64,000 nt of DNA from Alitta virens (Eukaryota; Annelida; Polychaeta; Phyllodocida; Nereididae). Below, in pieces: positions 11,110 through 22,253 of the stretch (the stretch's first letter is position 1; each line of letters opens with the position of its first letter). Location: assembly GCA_932294295.1 (NCBI GenBank), contig OW028577.1:2880001-2944000 (forward strand). The letters run 5' to 3'. Below the pieces are notes generated by a model, which saw only the letters and a program-made list of their open reading frames with translations, ran no database searches and had not been told where the DNA came from. A program made the translations under genes and the position numbers.

Positions 11110-11838
11110 TCATCTTTTTATTTGTTCATCAACCATGTCATGCATCCCTTTCCTTGAATAAAATCCAATATATTTGTATTCTAATGGCTGATATGACAGT
11201 TATTGATTTATATAAACAAGTTATTACCTGTGTATTATTTCTTCATGTTCTCTTATGTGCTCATAAAATGATATATGAAATGTTTAAATTATGTGTGTAA
11301 TAATCAATGATGTCTGTTACATGCAATTGCTTGTAGTTATGATTGGTGCAGAATTTATGAATGACAGTTAATTTCCATCCTTTATTCACTCCTCTGTGTT
11401 CTATTAAAATTCAGGCAGTAAATCTTGAATGAATGACGGAATTCCCAATAATGATGAATAAAATGCAATCACATTCATTGTCCATTTGACATAATAAATC
11501 AATGATTCCTAAAAATGTCACAATAAGTACAAATGGCAGGAGTATGTGCCTCCGCCAAATATGATTCAAAATATTAGCCAAGATTAAATTATAAAACAAA
11601 TGAATAAAAAATTAAGGTAATGCAAGTTATAATATAATAACAAAATGAAGAGAGAGAAAATAAACATCAGGACTGGAGAAAACTTCGATTACAGAAACAT
11701 CAGGATGTCAACATATTGATAACATACATGAGTAATGGTAGTACATGTCAAAATTCACCAGTTGACAAAAATGTCGCCAGGTAGATGGGGCTTAATTTGC
11801 TGTCTTTTTTCCTCAGGTACATTATACTACATCCACTG
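11110..11838. other. AT-rich non-coding stretch
   Basis: No recognisable gene, RNA or repeat. Small frames on both strands are hydrophobic or low complexity and unsupported. Confidence 0.4.
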
Positions 11839-12179
11839 GCACCGGTATGCCAGTGTTGTCGGTGCCCCCTAACAATCAAACATATTTTATTAGATTGCAC
11901 CCACTTACAACGCATTAGAAGACCTCTGTTTCAAGCTACTACCTTACAACATCTCTTTACTAGATATCCAACCCAGACAATTATTGATTTTTTATATGCT
12001 TCTGGTTTCTACTACCAAATATAGATAATCAATCTTAACCTAGAGAGCCTCTACATAGCCCACTCAGGTGCTGATGAGGCGTTAAACAATAACTCACACA
12101 CACACACCAAATATAGTTAATCAATCTTAACCTAGAGAGCCTCTACATAGTCCACTCAGGTGCTGATGAGGCGTTAAAC

Positions 12180-12213
<34 letters not shown>
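11839..12213 (+). mobile_element. LINE-A 3' end, 5'-truncated, with doubled tail
   Basis: From 11839 (GGCACCGGTATGCC) the sequence matches the last part of LINE-A ORF2 (VCQCCRCPLTIKHILLDC) and its 3' UTR, ending in a CA repeat at about 12106. The last roughly 100 bp (CCAAATATAGTTAATC onward) are then repeated from 12107 to a second, longer CA run ending near 12213. This is either a second insertion into the first CA tail or a template jump. Confidence 0.85.
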
Positions 12214-12218
<5 letters not shown>

Positions 12219-12219
12219 T

Positions 12220-13620
12220 ATTTTTTGGTAACCTTGACAAGGTTGTTTTTTTGTCCACACAATTTCAAGTAGTATAATCTTATCATGCTTATCTGACCCA
12301 GTTAAGCCATTCTGGGCCATGGACCAAAGATCATTTGCAATTACCGACACGAGGCATTCAAAATGATTGTTTCCTTAATTGGAAATATGTGGCGTTCTTT
12401 TAAAACATACATATATGGAGCACATATTTTCTCGATGTTTTTTAAATGGACTTATGTCATAGGATCGAGTTTTCTTCGTGTTACTGTCTACTGGGTAGAT
12501 CTGTATCTCTGCACATATGTCTGAGTTGAGTCGGAGCCACACTCCTCAATTCATCGGCATCTCATCCTTGTTCATCTTGGAGATAAATTGAGGCACTCGT
12601 GGTTTCTTGTGGTACAAGCAGCTGTAAACAAATATCCATACCTACCACAAAAGTCTGATTCAGAACTAGAATAATTTTATACAAACATTACCATGTACTG
12701 TAACTCAACTTGTAATATTCCAATACAACCTGTAACCTTCCTGTAATATTACTGCTGAGCCATATACTTATAACTCTATGTTTATATCATAATATAGGCA
12801 CAGCTTATATAAAGGAAATGTATGCTCGGCTACCAATTACCATGGCATTGCATTAAATTCTGCTGTAAAGAAACTTTGCGATAAAATCTGCATTTTCAAG
12901 AACACTGATAAATTGCATACTTCAAATTTACAGCCTAGGATTAATGTCAAATCAACTGGTCTGCAGAGCCAATGGATCTCTTTATATCTGTCTGTTTACT
13001 GCCTATATTAGGTATCAATGAACTTATCCCTGATACTTTAGTGGACTCGTATGCAAATATGAACTGTGCTCCTAAATATTGCAACCTACTTATTACCATG
13101 CAGATATAATTTATCTTACTGTTTATATTGTGCGCTCAAACTAATGAGATTAAAACAAGAAATTGAAGATACAATGTTAAACCGGTATTGTACGTTTTAT
13201 ACAATTTGCCTTTTGCATGTTTGATGTATTATTGATTAAGACTTATAGACGACGCCTAATAATATGTTTGACTGCCCAAGGCAAGTAAAGTGTGTTTTGC
13301 GTAAATGATAACTTGAGGGATAAGTGCAAATTGTAAATAAGCACATGTTCCTGATAAGAAACTTGAAAAATTATCAGTAGTGACCTAATTCTTTATCACT
13401 AAGGTGAACATTGCTAGCAAGCCCTATAGCTCTCCCAAATCTGGAGCTATTCTGATCATGTGATGTAAATAAAAACATGCAGGTTGTTATAAGTCATAGT
13501 ACTTTCACTTTCAAAACTTAAACATTTATATCATACTTTTTTTATAATAATGGAAAATGTGGAAAAATGCTAAAATTTGGTGATTTGCTACCAGAGACTT
13601 TATGTTCACACATTGCTACA
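12220..13620. other. non-coding stretch
   Basis: AT-rich, no supported feature. Confidence 0.4.
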
Positions 13621-13629
13621 GGGTCTGAA

Positions 13630-13840
13630 GCTTAGTCAGCTTGAATGACCACCTGTCAGAGGCAGATGTAATGATGAGATGATAAGGCTCGGAGTCCACA
13701 CCATGTTACACATTCACCCTATGGGTGGGATCTTTTTACTTGCCTCAGCATAGACACCGAGTCTAAGGCACCTTCAATTTAACGTCTCACGATCATCGTC
13801 CAGCTGGGATGCAGCTCATGAAGAGTGCCCATATAAAGTG
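13630..13840. repeat. possible conserved SINE-like repeat
   Basis: A less AT-rich block with CCCTATGGGTGGGATCTTTT, TGCCTCAGCATAGACACCGA and TTTAACGTCTCACGATCATC. I associate this word order (ggtgggatcttttacntgcc...cagcat...accgtctcatcc) with a dispersed repeat of marine invertebrates, from memory and without a search. No tRNA head is visible. Confidence 0.3.
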
Positions 13841-15285
13841 ATATGTTTTAAAATTTGATAACTTTATTTTCATACTTTCTGTACATATGACATGACACTT
13901 ATGAAAGAAAAGAAAAACTGAGTAATTGGACAAAAGATGATAATTTGCCCTCTTGCCTACTATTTATAGGCACTTCACTAATTACTATCTAGGCAATGGT
14001 GCATTCCAAAATTGTATTGCAATATATTTCTTATTTTGTCCAACATTAAACTTTCTGGGATGAGGAAAAACTATTCGCCAAGACAAAGTAATGGCCAATA
14101 TAATTCTTCCGAATCCCAAAAAACTCTATGTTGAACAACACACCTTCCACCATTGCTAATATTCTCCACTGTTCCAATATACATTGTAGCTGTCACATAT
14201 ACTCTGCTGTCATACAACATTCACCCAGTGAAGTATTTTTATTGGCTCACAGTAGCTAAGTTGAGAATAGTTTTGAATAAATCGGGTTCTAATTTTGGTT
14301 ATAAGCAAAAAAGCGCATATTGATTTATTTTGTATGCATGACTGAGATCAGAAAATTGCATTTGATGACGTCCCTCACTCAACCAGAGTATCATTGGTAA
14401 TTATGATCCAGCTGTCACCGGATTCGTTTGCTTATCTTTTAATGGGCAGTCCAGTAGCTCACATATAGTCCAGTCAATCTATGATAATAGGTGGTCAACC
14501 CACCACAAATTGCAATAGAAATGATTTTGCAGCCAATTTGCTCTTAGAGGTCTGTAGAATGACATATAAAAAGTCCTTCTAAATCAAAGCATTGGAACAT
14601 GCCCTAATTTGCATAAATTCAAAATAGCCGCCAAAACATGATTTTCTCCCATTTTAGCTCAGATTCAATGCCAAAAGCTTCCCTTATTTAGATTAAAAGG
14701 TTCCTTTATCATATTTGTCTTCAAAAGTGATTAAGACAGTTTCATATGTGGTGTTAAATGTTTTTATATGAAATAATCATGTAATTATTGACATATACTC
14801 AGTGAAAATGTTTATAATTGGAACAAACCTGCATGTAACATAGTGTGTTTTATCATTTCCTAAGATTAATAAATACAATAACTAACTTATTAGAGCATTC
14901 AGCACCTAGTTTATTATTCTTTGAAACTGTACAGGCAGAATGGAACATATTACAACATAATTTCATACATCCTGGATGATAGTAATATTTGAGGAGATGC
15001 CTAAACAATGACCACATCCAGCTCAATAATCTCGTAGATATCTGCTATACTGCACCAACTGTTACCAGTTACAGTGAACACTCTAGAAGGTTACATGGGG
15101 CTGCATCCTTGTCCGTAAGGATTGAAGAAATTTTGCCATTTTTCTCCTATCTCATGCATGTATAAGGGATGGGAGGGTTGCCATCAAAGGGAGGGGGGTT
15201 TACACATTATTTTTCAACAATGTACCATCTACATTAAAGTGACCTTAGTTTTGTGTCGACCGAAGACCTCATTCAGCCAATAAAA
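13840..15285. other. non-coding stretch
   Basis: AT-rich, no supported coding frame or repeat boundary. Confidence 0.4.
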
Positions 15286-17343
15286 GAAAGGAAGACACCA
15301 AATTCTTCTTTGAGCTGATGGAGAAAATAACTTTTCCAACGAGACTGTCCCGTAACCATGGTACTTTAATTGACAATATCTTTGAGAAACTCTCAGCAGA
15401 TTTTTCTAACACTACTGCTGGCATTTTATGGAATCATATATCTGATCATAAACCCTGTTTTATTGTCTTAGATTGCTTAAGTAAAAAGGTAACCAATAAT
15501 AGATTATGTTAAAGTATATCATACTAATCATGAAACTTGATAAATTTGGAAATGAGCTTTCAACAACATGTGATACTGCAAATTTTAATTCTGATCTCAT
15601 AGTTGATCCTAATATCAACTGCAATATATAAGAAAACCACATCATAGCTGCAATAAAAAATCATATGCCTATTAAGACTGTTAAAAATCATAAAAATAAA
15701 CATAAAGTCTAAATGGATAACACGTGTTATAATTATATCGATAAAGTACAGAGATGGACCGGACCATATGTTGCAAATGACTGACAGGAATAACGATTAT
15801 ACTCTAACAAAAAAACTAATCTTTCTACGTATAATCGTATTTTGAAAGAAAACATATGTTTATCAAAAAAACAATACTATCATTTATGTTTTCAAAAACT
15901 AAGGTATGATATAAAGAAAACGTGCTCTTCTATTAACGAAATTATGAATCGCACTAAAAGAACAAAAAACTTTCTAGTTAATGGTAGCTAAATCACAGTC
16001 CCATATAGAATTGCGAATGAATTTAATAATTTTTTTATTAATATAAATAGGGAAAACTCTCTCAGATTCCATCTATCAACCCCATAACTGATCCTTTGAG
16101 GAGTTGTTAACAACACCCATTCCCCAATGCTTTAAATATAGTCTCATAGATAACGACAAAGTTCTTAGAGTCATAGACTCATTCAAGCCTAAAACCAGTA
16201 GCGGATTTGATGGTCTATCTAATAAATTGTTGAAAGTTATTAAAGATGAAATTACAGAATGCGTAACTGTAATAATTAATCAATCAGTCACCAGAAATAT
16301 ATTTCCTGAGAAACTGAAACTAGCAAGAAACATTGTTCCTCTCCACGAAAAGAATGAAGATTATTTATTTGATAATTATCGGCCAATTTCATTTCTCCCG
16401 AGTATATCTAAAGTAATTGAATGAATTGTGCACATACTAATTTAAATAAATTTGATAATTTTAATCTTATGTAAAATAGCCAATATGGGTTTAGACCCAA
16501 TCATTCTACAGAACTGGCAACTTTTGAAGTTATAGATCAAATAGCTTGTCAAATGGAAAATAATGAAATTTCATTGAATATATGCCTAAATCATGAAATT
16601 CTTTTAATGGAGAGTTATTTAAGTGACTGAAAGCAATATGTCAATTTTAGTGACATTAATTCCAATTATATGACAATCAATATGGGGGTTCATCAAGGAT
16701 CGATTCTGGGACCCTCACTGTTTCTGATTTATATCAATGATATTGTACATGCTACTTCTTTCTTTTGACCAATCATTTAAAAGCTTAAATTGAAGAAAAC
16801 GTAAATTTTAGATTAAATAATATTAATTTATGGTTAAATCTAAATAAATTATCGTTAAATAGCAATAAAACGAAAGCAATGGTATTTCATACAAATATAA
16901 GAAGTGTTACTCCACCTAAAATCATAATAAATCAACAGGAAATTCAGTATGTGGACTCCTTTAATTATCTAGGCATTGTCTTGAAAAGGCACTTAAACTG
17001 GAATGAGCATACTAATATGTTAAGTAAGGAAATTTCACAAATTTCTGGTATACTGAATAAACTTATCTACCTTAATCAACTTTCTAACATTATACAACTC
17101 TCTTGTGTCATCTCATCTCAACTATGGCATACTACTCTGGGGATGCAGGACAGTCAAGTTGGAAAAACTACAAAAAAGCTAATTAGAATAATAAACTGTG
17201 CTAAGTATAATGCGCATACTAAATCGCCATTTAAGAAAATGTTTTTGTTAAAAATATCAGATATTAGAGTGCTGCATGAACTTGTCTTCTGCTATAAATT
17301 TGAAAACAAAAAGTGACCGACATATTTCTACTCCATATTTAGC

Positions 17344-17437
17344 CTCCTTCGCCTCATTGCCATGGTCTCTGCCTGTCCTAATTAGCCCAACTGGTGCAGA
17401 AATACAGGACGTAAAGCCCTAAATCCACCCACCCACC
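17344..17437 (+). mobile_element. SINE-1, 5'-truncated
   Basis: Body and 3' end of SINE-1 without the tRNA head, inserted into LINE-B. Perfect 14-bp TSDs ACTCCATATTTAGC at 17330-17343 and 17438-17451. Confidence 0.92.
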
Positions 17438-17488
17438 ACTCCATATTTAGCAGACATTCTTTCACACACAGTTATTATACTCGTGGGT

Positions 17489-17875
17489 CCCATAGATTTC
17501 AATTGCCAAGAATTAAACCGAGTTTTATGAAAAAACAGTTTGAGGTACAGAATTCCATTTATATTTAATAATGCCAGTGATGTAATAATCAATGAAGGGC
17601 AGGGGCCTAGCTCAAAGGTGGCGCTCTGGGCTTCCAACCGCTGGGTCCCGGGTTCGATTCCCGGTCGAGCCTAAGTTGGATGGCTGTTTCATCCTTCGTC
17701 TCATTGCCATGCCTGCCTGTCCTAATTAGCCCATCAGGTGCAAAAATACAGGACGTAAAGCCCTAATCACCCACCCCACCCATAGATTTCAATTGCCAAG
17801 AATTAAACAGTTTTGTGAAAAAACAGTTTATTTTTAGCCCAGTTTATATTTAATAATGCGAGTGATGTAATAATC
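17489..17875 (+). mobile_element. SINE-1 between ~100-bp direct repeats
   Basis: A full SINE-1 (about 17593-17778) lies between two copies of a LINE-B segment: 17489-17592 and 17779-17875. Both start CCCATAGATTTCAATTGCC and end GATGTAATAATCAA, but the middle differs. No short TSD is seen, so the approximately 100-bp repeats may themselves be an unusually long TSD, or the SINE may have landed at the junction of an earlier tandem duplication. Confidence 0.85.
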
Positions 17876-18122
17876 AAATTAGCACTCATTGTCTTCGGGT
17901 TTTAAAAACTATGTCAAAAAACATCTCAGTATTCACTTACCTGCATGAATCATAACTGTTACATTTGTCAGAGATCAACATGAGAAATTCTTACTTGCAT
18001 TAATTGAACACCCGACTATTACTCTCAGTGCCCCGTATTGTAAAATTTCCCTTTTGTGGTCTATTGTGCTCCCTCTTGGGAGATTTCTTTCTTCCTTCCT
18101 TTTTGTGTGTCCTTTTGTAACT

Positions 18123-18296
18123 CTAGCTCAGTTGTAGCATGCTGGGCTTCCAACCACTGGGTCCCGGGTTCAATTCCCAGTCGAGCCTATGTTGGATGGC
18201 TGTTTCATCCTTCGTCTCATTGCCATGGTCCCTACCTGTCCTAATTAGCCCGTCAGGTGCAGAAATACAGGACATAAAGCCCTAATCCACCACCAA
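18123..18296 (+). mobile_element. SINE-1 copy
   Basis: Plus-strand SINE-1; the head starts at CTAGCTCAGTTG, so the first few bases are missing. Perfect 13-bp TSDs TCCTTTTGTAACT at 18110-18122 and 18297-18309. Its right TSD overlaps the target site of the following LINE-A derivative. Confidence 0.93.
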
Positions 18297-18319
18297 TCCT
18301 TTTGTAACTATTGGGGGGA

Positions 18320-18403
18320 GCCCTCGAAGGTCCTGGGCCTCCACGCGGCGAGGGTGGAAACACTTGGAGTGAAGTCCTCTATCCCCAGTGGCTAAAACAG
18401 GAC
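18320..18403 (+). ncRNA. HDV-like ribozyme in SIDE-1
   Basis: Same core as 20609-20692. P1, P2, P3, L3, P1.1 and J4/2 are unchanged; one G to A change falls in the variable P4 stem. Confidence 0.82.
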
Positions 18404-18574
18404 AGTGCGCATTGCACAAGCTGCTCCAGCTATCCAACGCAGACAATTATTGATTTTTTACATGCTTCTGGTTTCTACTACCAACTATAGATAATCAATC
18501 TTACCCTAGAGAGCCTCTACATAGCCCACTCAGGTGCTGCTGAGGTGTTAAACAATAACACTAACTAACTAACC
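18320..18574 (+). mobile_element. LINE-A internally deleted derivative (SIDE-1)
   Basis: Non-autonomous element of about 255 bp: the first 112 nt match LINE-A 20609-20720 (ribozyme and a little more), then at 18432 it joins directly to the LINE-A 3' end (ATCCAACGCAGACA...), followed by a CTAA-repeat tail. TSDs TGTAACTATTGG at 18303-18314 and 18575-18586, with five extra bases GGGGA between the left TSD and ribozyme base 1. Its 3' part differs from LINE-A at positions shared with the other derivatives (for example CTTACCCTAG for CTTAACCTAG). Confidence 0.92.
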
Positions 18575-18728
18575 TGTAACTATTGGTTCCTTCGGGATTG
18601 TGCTTTAATTTCCAATTATATCAAAGATCAACTGAAAGAAAATGCTCACCAATATGACATGTGAATATCATCTAATAAATGCAAGATCAGTGCATTTACT
18701 GTAATTCCATTCATTTTTATATCCTTAA

Positions 18729-19871
18729 AGGGGAACTAACACCTTCAGCACTTTACCTCTCAGATGTTAGCTTTGGTCCATCGGAACTCATCTACGCATT
18801 TCATAATGTGTATATATGCCCTGGTAAAGTAATATCCTGCATTTATTAGCTCCGTTTTGTGAACTACGGAGGCCGCCATTTTTTACTAACCCGGGTGTTT
18901 TGCACTCGCCGGAAATACGTCACTGTTGTACTATAGATCTCAGTCAATGAGAGCCAAGTGCAATCCAACTGCTTTACTATAGGTTAGCAGTGTCAGAAGC
19001 AGGCAAAAGGTGTTAATTGCAATTGAAATTAGAGCATGTCACTGTTCTAACCAAGTGTCAAGTAAATTGCCAATGAATAATTTGAGGCTACACAATTGTA
19101 CAGAAACACTGAAATCTTTGGGAATGTAAATTAGCCAACTTTGTTAAACACTGATTATAGAATATAAATTTATTAAACTATACAACTGAGGTGAACGAAA
19201 AATGCTTTTAAAGATATGATTGTGTTCACCTATATACATAAATGTAACATTTTGGTTTATATTTTGATCCGATTTCAATATTATGTATTATGTTGCCAAA
19301 CACAGATCTATCTATCTATCTATCTCTATCTATCTATATATATGCACTTGTTGACAGAACAATGTTATTAAACAATTAAAATCCATTCATCAGTTAAGGT
19401 TTTGTTTTTATATAACAACTTGAATTTTAGCATAGCCCTTCCTCCACCTATTTGAGTTTTAAATATGTCTAGCAATGCAAGTCTAAAAAAATTGAACTCA
19501 GTACAATTTGTTGATTAATACATGCTGATAATCTTGAAAATTATTCTAGACGAAATTGCATACAGTGTATTACGCCTTTGAAACAGACCGGGCCGTAGCC
19601 AGAGCAAAGGGGGGGGGGGGATACACTATGGAATAACAAAATTGTGGCATTTTCTACAGGGCATGCAGTATAATTCAGTCTTCCAAATGCGATTATGGTA
19701 CTGTAGACATGGATTAATTACACTGGATTAAGACAGTTCATTCACATGACACCATTCCCCCAACTTTTGGACATGCTTTTTGTGTGTGTTAATTTTGCAC
19801 ACTGCCGAGCCTGAGTCTTAGGCTAAGTACAATTATAAGCGTTTAAAAGAAGTATTCAAATTGTGTTTCCA

Positions 19872-19912
<41 letters not shown>

Positions 19913-20383
19913 TATATGTTCATACATATTGTCATGTCAAATATGTGCTTAATTTAATCTTATAGTGAAAACATATTAATTATGCAAATAATGATCCTTT
20001 TTATTAAATAGTCCTAACCTCAGTTTGTAAACTCCTGTGCTTAGAAAAAGTTATATATAATTAAATGCAAAATATGGATACCATGTACAACTGAATGAAT
20101 TTACCCTGAATAAAGGTATCTTTGATTTTGACAGCCTAATACAAATTGTTCATTGCAATCATGCTGCATTCACCACAGACTAGGACATAAGTGACGTCAC
20201 CAGCCATAGTGCCGTGTGCAATAATGGCGGCCCCCAGCTTAATGGCAGGCGTCCAAAGTGCACAATTAATTAGCTTAAAACAAGACTAAACTAAACTGTT
20301 AGACCGTTTCTTTCACTGCAATATATTATTTTACATGTAATTGAACTTTTAAGATAAACATGCAAATTTCCTTTAGTTCCCCT
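18729..20383. mobile_element. TTAA-flanked non-autonomous DNA element, copy A
   Basis: Ends AGGGGAACTAAC (18729) and TTAGTTCCCCT (20383), flanked on both sides by TTAA (18725-18728 and 20384-20387), the target preferred by piggyBac-type transposases. No transposase frame is present. Its left terminal 230 bp match the reverse complement of the right end of copy B, and its right end matches the reverse complement of copy B's left end. Contains a TATC microsatellite (about 19312) and an AT run (about 19876). The superfamily is inferred from TTAA and the inverted ends only. Confidence 0.8.
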
Positions 20384-20608
20384 TTAATTTCATATTAAAG
20401 GGGAACTAATGGAAGTTTGTATGTTAATTTCAAAAGTTCAATTAGATGGTAAATAATATATTGCAGCGAAAAGAAATGTCTTAAACTCTGGTTTGATATG
20501 ATTTCAAGCCAATTAAAAGAGTAATTTGCACCAATCGCCGACATTCTGGGGGCCGCCATTATTGCACACAGCACACAAGACAGTGACGTCACTTATGTAC
20601 ACTGCTAG

Positions 20609-20692
20609 GCCCTCGAAGGTCCTGGGCCTCCACGCGGCGAGGGTGGAAACACTTGGGGTGAAGTCCTCTATCCCCAGTGGCTAAAACAGGAC
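20609..20692 (+). ncRNA. HDV-like self-cleaving ribozyme at the LINE-A 5' end
   Basis: All HDV-family elements can be drawn by hand. P1: 20609-20614 (GCCCUC) with 20639-20644 (GAGGGU), first pair G·U as in HDV. P2: 20619-20624 (GUCCUG) with 20687-20692 (CAGGAC), six perfect pairs. P3: 20626-20628 (GCC) with 20636-20638 (GGC). L3: UCCACGC. P1.1: CC at 20630-20631 with GG at 20645-20646. P4: UUGGGG/CCCCAG around 20653-20677. J4/2 CUAA at 20681-20684 supplies the catalytic C at 20681. Cleavage is predicted just before 20609, which is the element's first base, so the ribozyme would trim upstream transcript to give the exact 5' end. HDV-like ribozymes are known at the 5' ends of R2, RTE and L1Tc elements. 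Confidence 0.9.
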
Positions 20693-20761
20693 CGTGCGCA
20701 TTGCACAAGCTGCTCCAGCTTTACAGGAGGGTGTGTCCCCTACCATACAGGGGAAACAAAA

Positions 20762-22183
20762 ATGAATATGTCCGAATCGACAATTTCAGACCGGCTCGCA
20801 CGTCCCCCGGGTGAACAAGGTGCGCGTCCCTCAGCGGTAAACCAGGCTGAGGTCGAAAAATTGGCTACTGGTTCCAGATTTGGTAAACGTTTGCGTCCAT
20901 CATTAGATGACGCAAATCAAAGTTCAAATAATTCAGATACATCTAAGCCTTGGCCAAAGTTTCTTGTTGTTACTGGCAGTGATGCTGGGTTTTCCCGACT
21001 TTCAGCCATAACAATATGCAGAACAATTAAGGAAAGCATTGGTTTTGTTGAAAATACAAGACGTTTAAGCAATACGTCCTTGCTGGTGCAGGTTGCCCAC
21101 AGGGACCAGTCCCTGAGATTGCTGGGGTTGGAGGCCTTTGCGGGTGCCCCTGTTAAGGTGGAGCCCCATCGGTTTTTCAACTCCTGCAAGGGAGTTGTAA
21201 CATCGCATGAGAGCAGTCTCTGCTCCGATGACGAACTGAGGGACTGGCTGGATGACTACAATGTCATCCACATTCATCGCCAGCCCCCAAGATATTCACG
21301 ACAGCTACTAACTCTGACCTTTGATGGCACAGTGTTGCCTGACAAGGTCAGCATTGGGTTCGAGTGGTGTAGGGTACGTCCCTACATCCCGAACCCAAAA
21401 CGATGTTATAATTGCCAGCGATTTGGCCATTTTAGCGGCTCCTGCCGCGCCAAACCAACCTGCGCCAATTGTGGGTCACGGGAACACACCCATTCCCGTG
21501 ACTCACCATGTACGAATACATCGTATTGTGTTAATTGTGGAGGTGATGGGCCAGCCTATTACCGTGGCTGTCCCAAATGGCAGCTAGAGAAAGAGATCTT
21601 GAAGTTAAAGACCACCAAGGATATCTCCTTTCCCCAAGCACGCCGTATAGCTGAACAGGCTGCTGGGGCAAGCTATGCCTCAGTCCTGTCTCAGATGGCT
21701 GGACCTAGATCTCCTTCACCCAGATCATCGCCCAGGCGAAGGATTGACCTAGATCCTAATTATAATTATTCCAAGGCAGGGCAAAGCTTGCAGAAACATA
21801 AACCAGAATCTAAGACTTCACAGGCAGACGATCACCTCGCAAGAATAAAGCAGCATGCTATAGATGTCGGAAAAGGACATCTTGTAGCTCCATCAGTTAG
21901 TGCGTCACAACTTAGTGTACCCTCACAGGGTGCACCTTCCGGCGTTGAGTCGGAAGAGATACACCAGCCGATGGAAGAGGAGGCAGGGACTACCACCATC
22001 CCTAGGCCTCAACGGGAGGGGGCAATTGATAAAAGATCAATTGTTCCCAAAAGACCCCCCCTCATCAGAAAAACACTAGAAAAATCTAGTGCACTGAGTA
22101 TCATAAGACCACCATCTAAGCATGGTGGGGTCCCCAAAAAGATCTTAACACCAAAAGAGGCAGGGACTTTGAAGAAAAAGTGA
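20762..22183 (+). CDS. LINE-A ORF1, nucleic-acid-binding gag-like protein
   Basis: A 473-residue intact frame. The N-terminus (1-55) is polar; residues about 55-210 form a region with the fold pattern seen upstream of the knuckles in I-type ORF1 proteins. Three C2HC knuckles follow: 215-228 (CYNCQRFGHFSGSC), 234-250 (CANCGSREHTHSRDSPC) and 256-270 (CVNCGGDGPAYYRGC). In the third, the usual His of the GDHP motif is Gly263, so it may not bind zinc. The C-terminal 180 residues are rich in S, P, R and K. The expected role is to bind element RNA and carry it in the ribonucleoprotein. The ATG lies 153 nt into the element, after the ribozyme. ORF2 is in another frame 70 bp on. Confidence 0.93.
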   Translation: MNMSESTISDRLARPPGEQGARPSAVNQAEVEKLATGSRFGKRLRPSLDDANQSSNNSDTSKPWPKFLVVTGSDAGFSRLSAITICRTIKESIGFVENTRRLSNTSLLVQVAHRDQSLRLLGLEAFAGAPVKVEPHRFFNSCKGVVTSHESSLCSDDELRDWLDDYNVIHIHRQPPRYSRQLLTLTFDGTVLPDKVSIGFEWCRVRPYIPNPKRCYNCQRFGHFSGSCRAKPTCANCGSREHTHSRDSPCTNTSYCVNCGGDGPAYYRGCPKWQLEKEILKLKTTKDISFPQARRIAEQAAGASYASVLSQMAGPRSPSPRSSPRRRIDLDPNYNYSKAGQSLQKHKPESKTSQADDHLARIKQHAIDVGKGHLVAPSVSASQLSVPSQGAPSGVESEEIHQPMEEEAGTTTIPRPQREGAIDKRSIVPKRPPLIRKTLEKSSALSIIRPPSKHGGVPKKILTPKEAGTLKKK

Positions 22184-22253
22184 ATATTCATACAAATTCA
22201 TACCATGCACTACAGATTTTACTATGATAATATTAAACTCTTTTAACTAATTC

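Larger units (their letters stand above)
15290..17975 (+). pseudogene. decayed LINE-B non-LTR retrotransposon
   Basis: A 5'-truncated, multiply broken non-LTR element. In order: endonuclease C-terminus (ITFPTRLSRNHGTLIDNIFE then SDHKPCF, about 15318-15470); RT N-terminal region (KPKTSSGFDGLSNKLLKVIK and FDNYRPISFLPSISKVIE, 16104-16424); RT palm with VHQGSILGPSLFLIYINDI (about 16686-16745) where the YADD box is lost in a deletion; then VDSFNYLGIVLKRHLNWNEH (16948-17010) and a C-terminal region to about 17975. The upstream start is not in the element as kept. It is interrupted by SINEs at 17344 and about 17593. Clade is uncertain (jockey/CR1-like by motif style; no RNase H seen). Confidence 0.85.

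Noticed and set aside
22009..22191. Minus-strand frames overlapping LINE-A ORF1 and ORF2
   Set aside because: Shadows of the plus-strand coding frames with no domain of their own.
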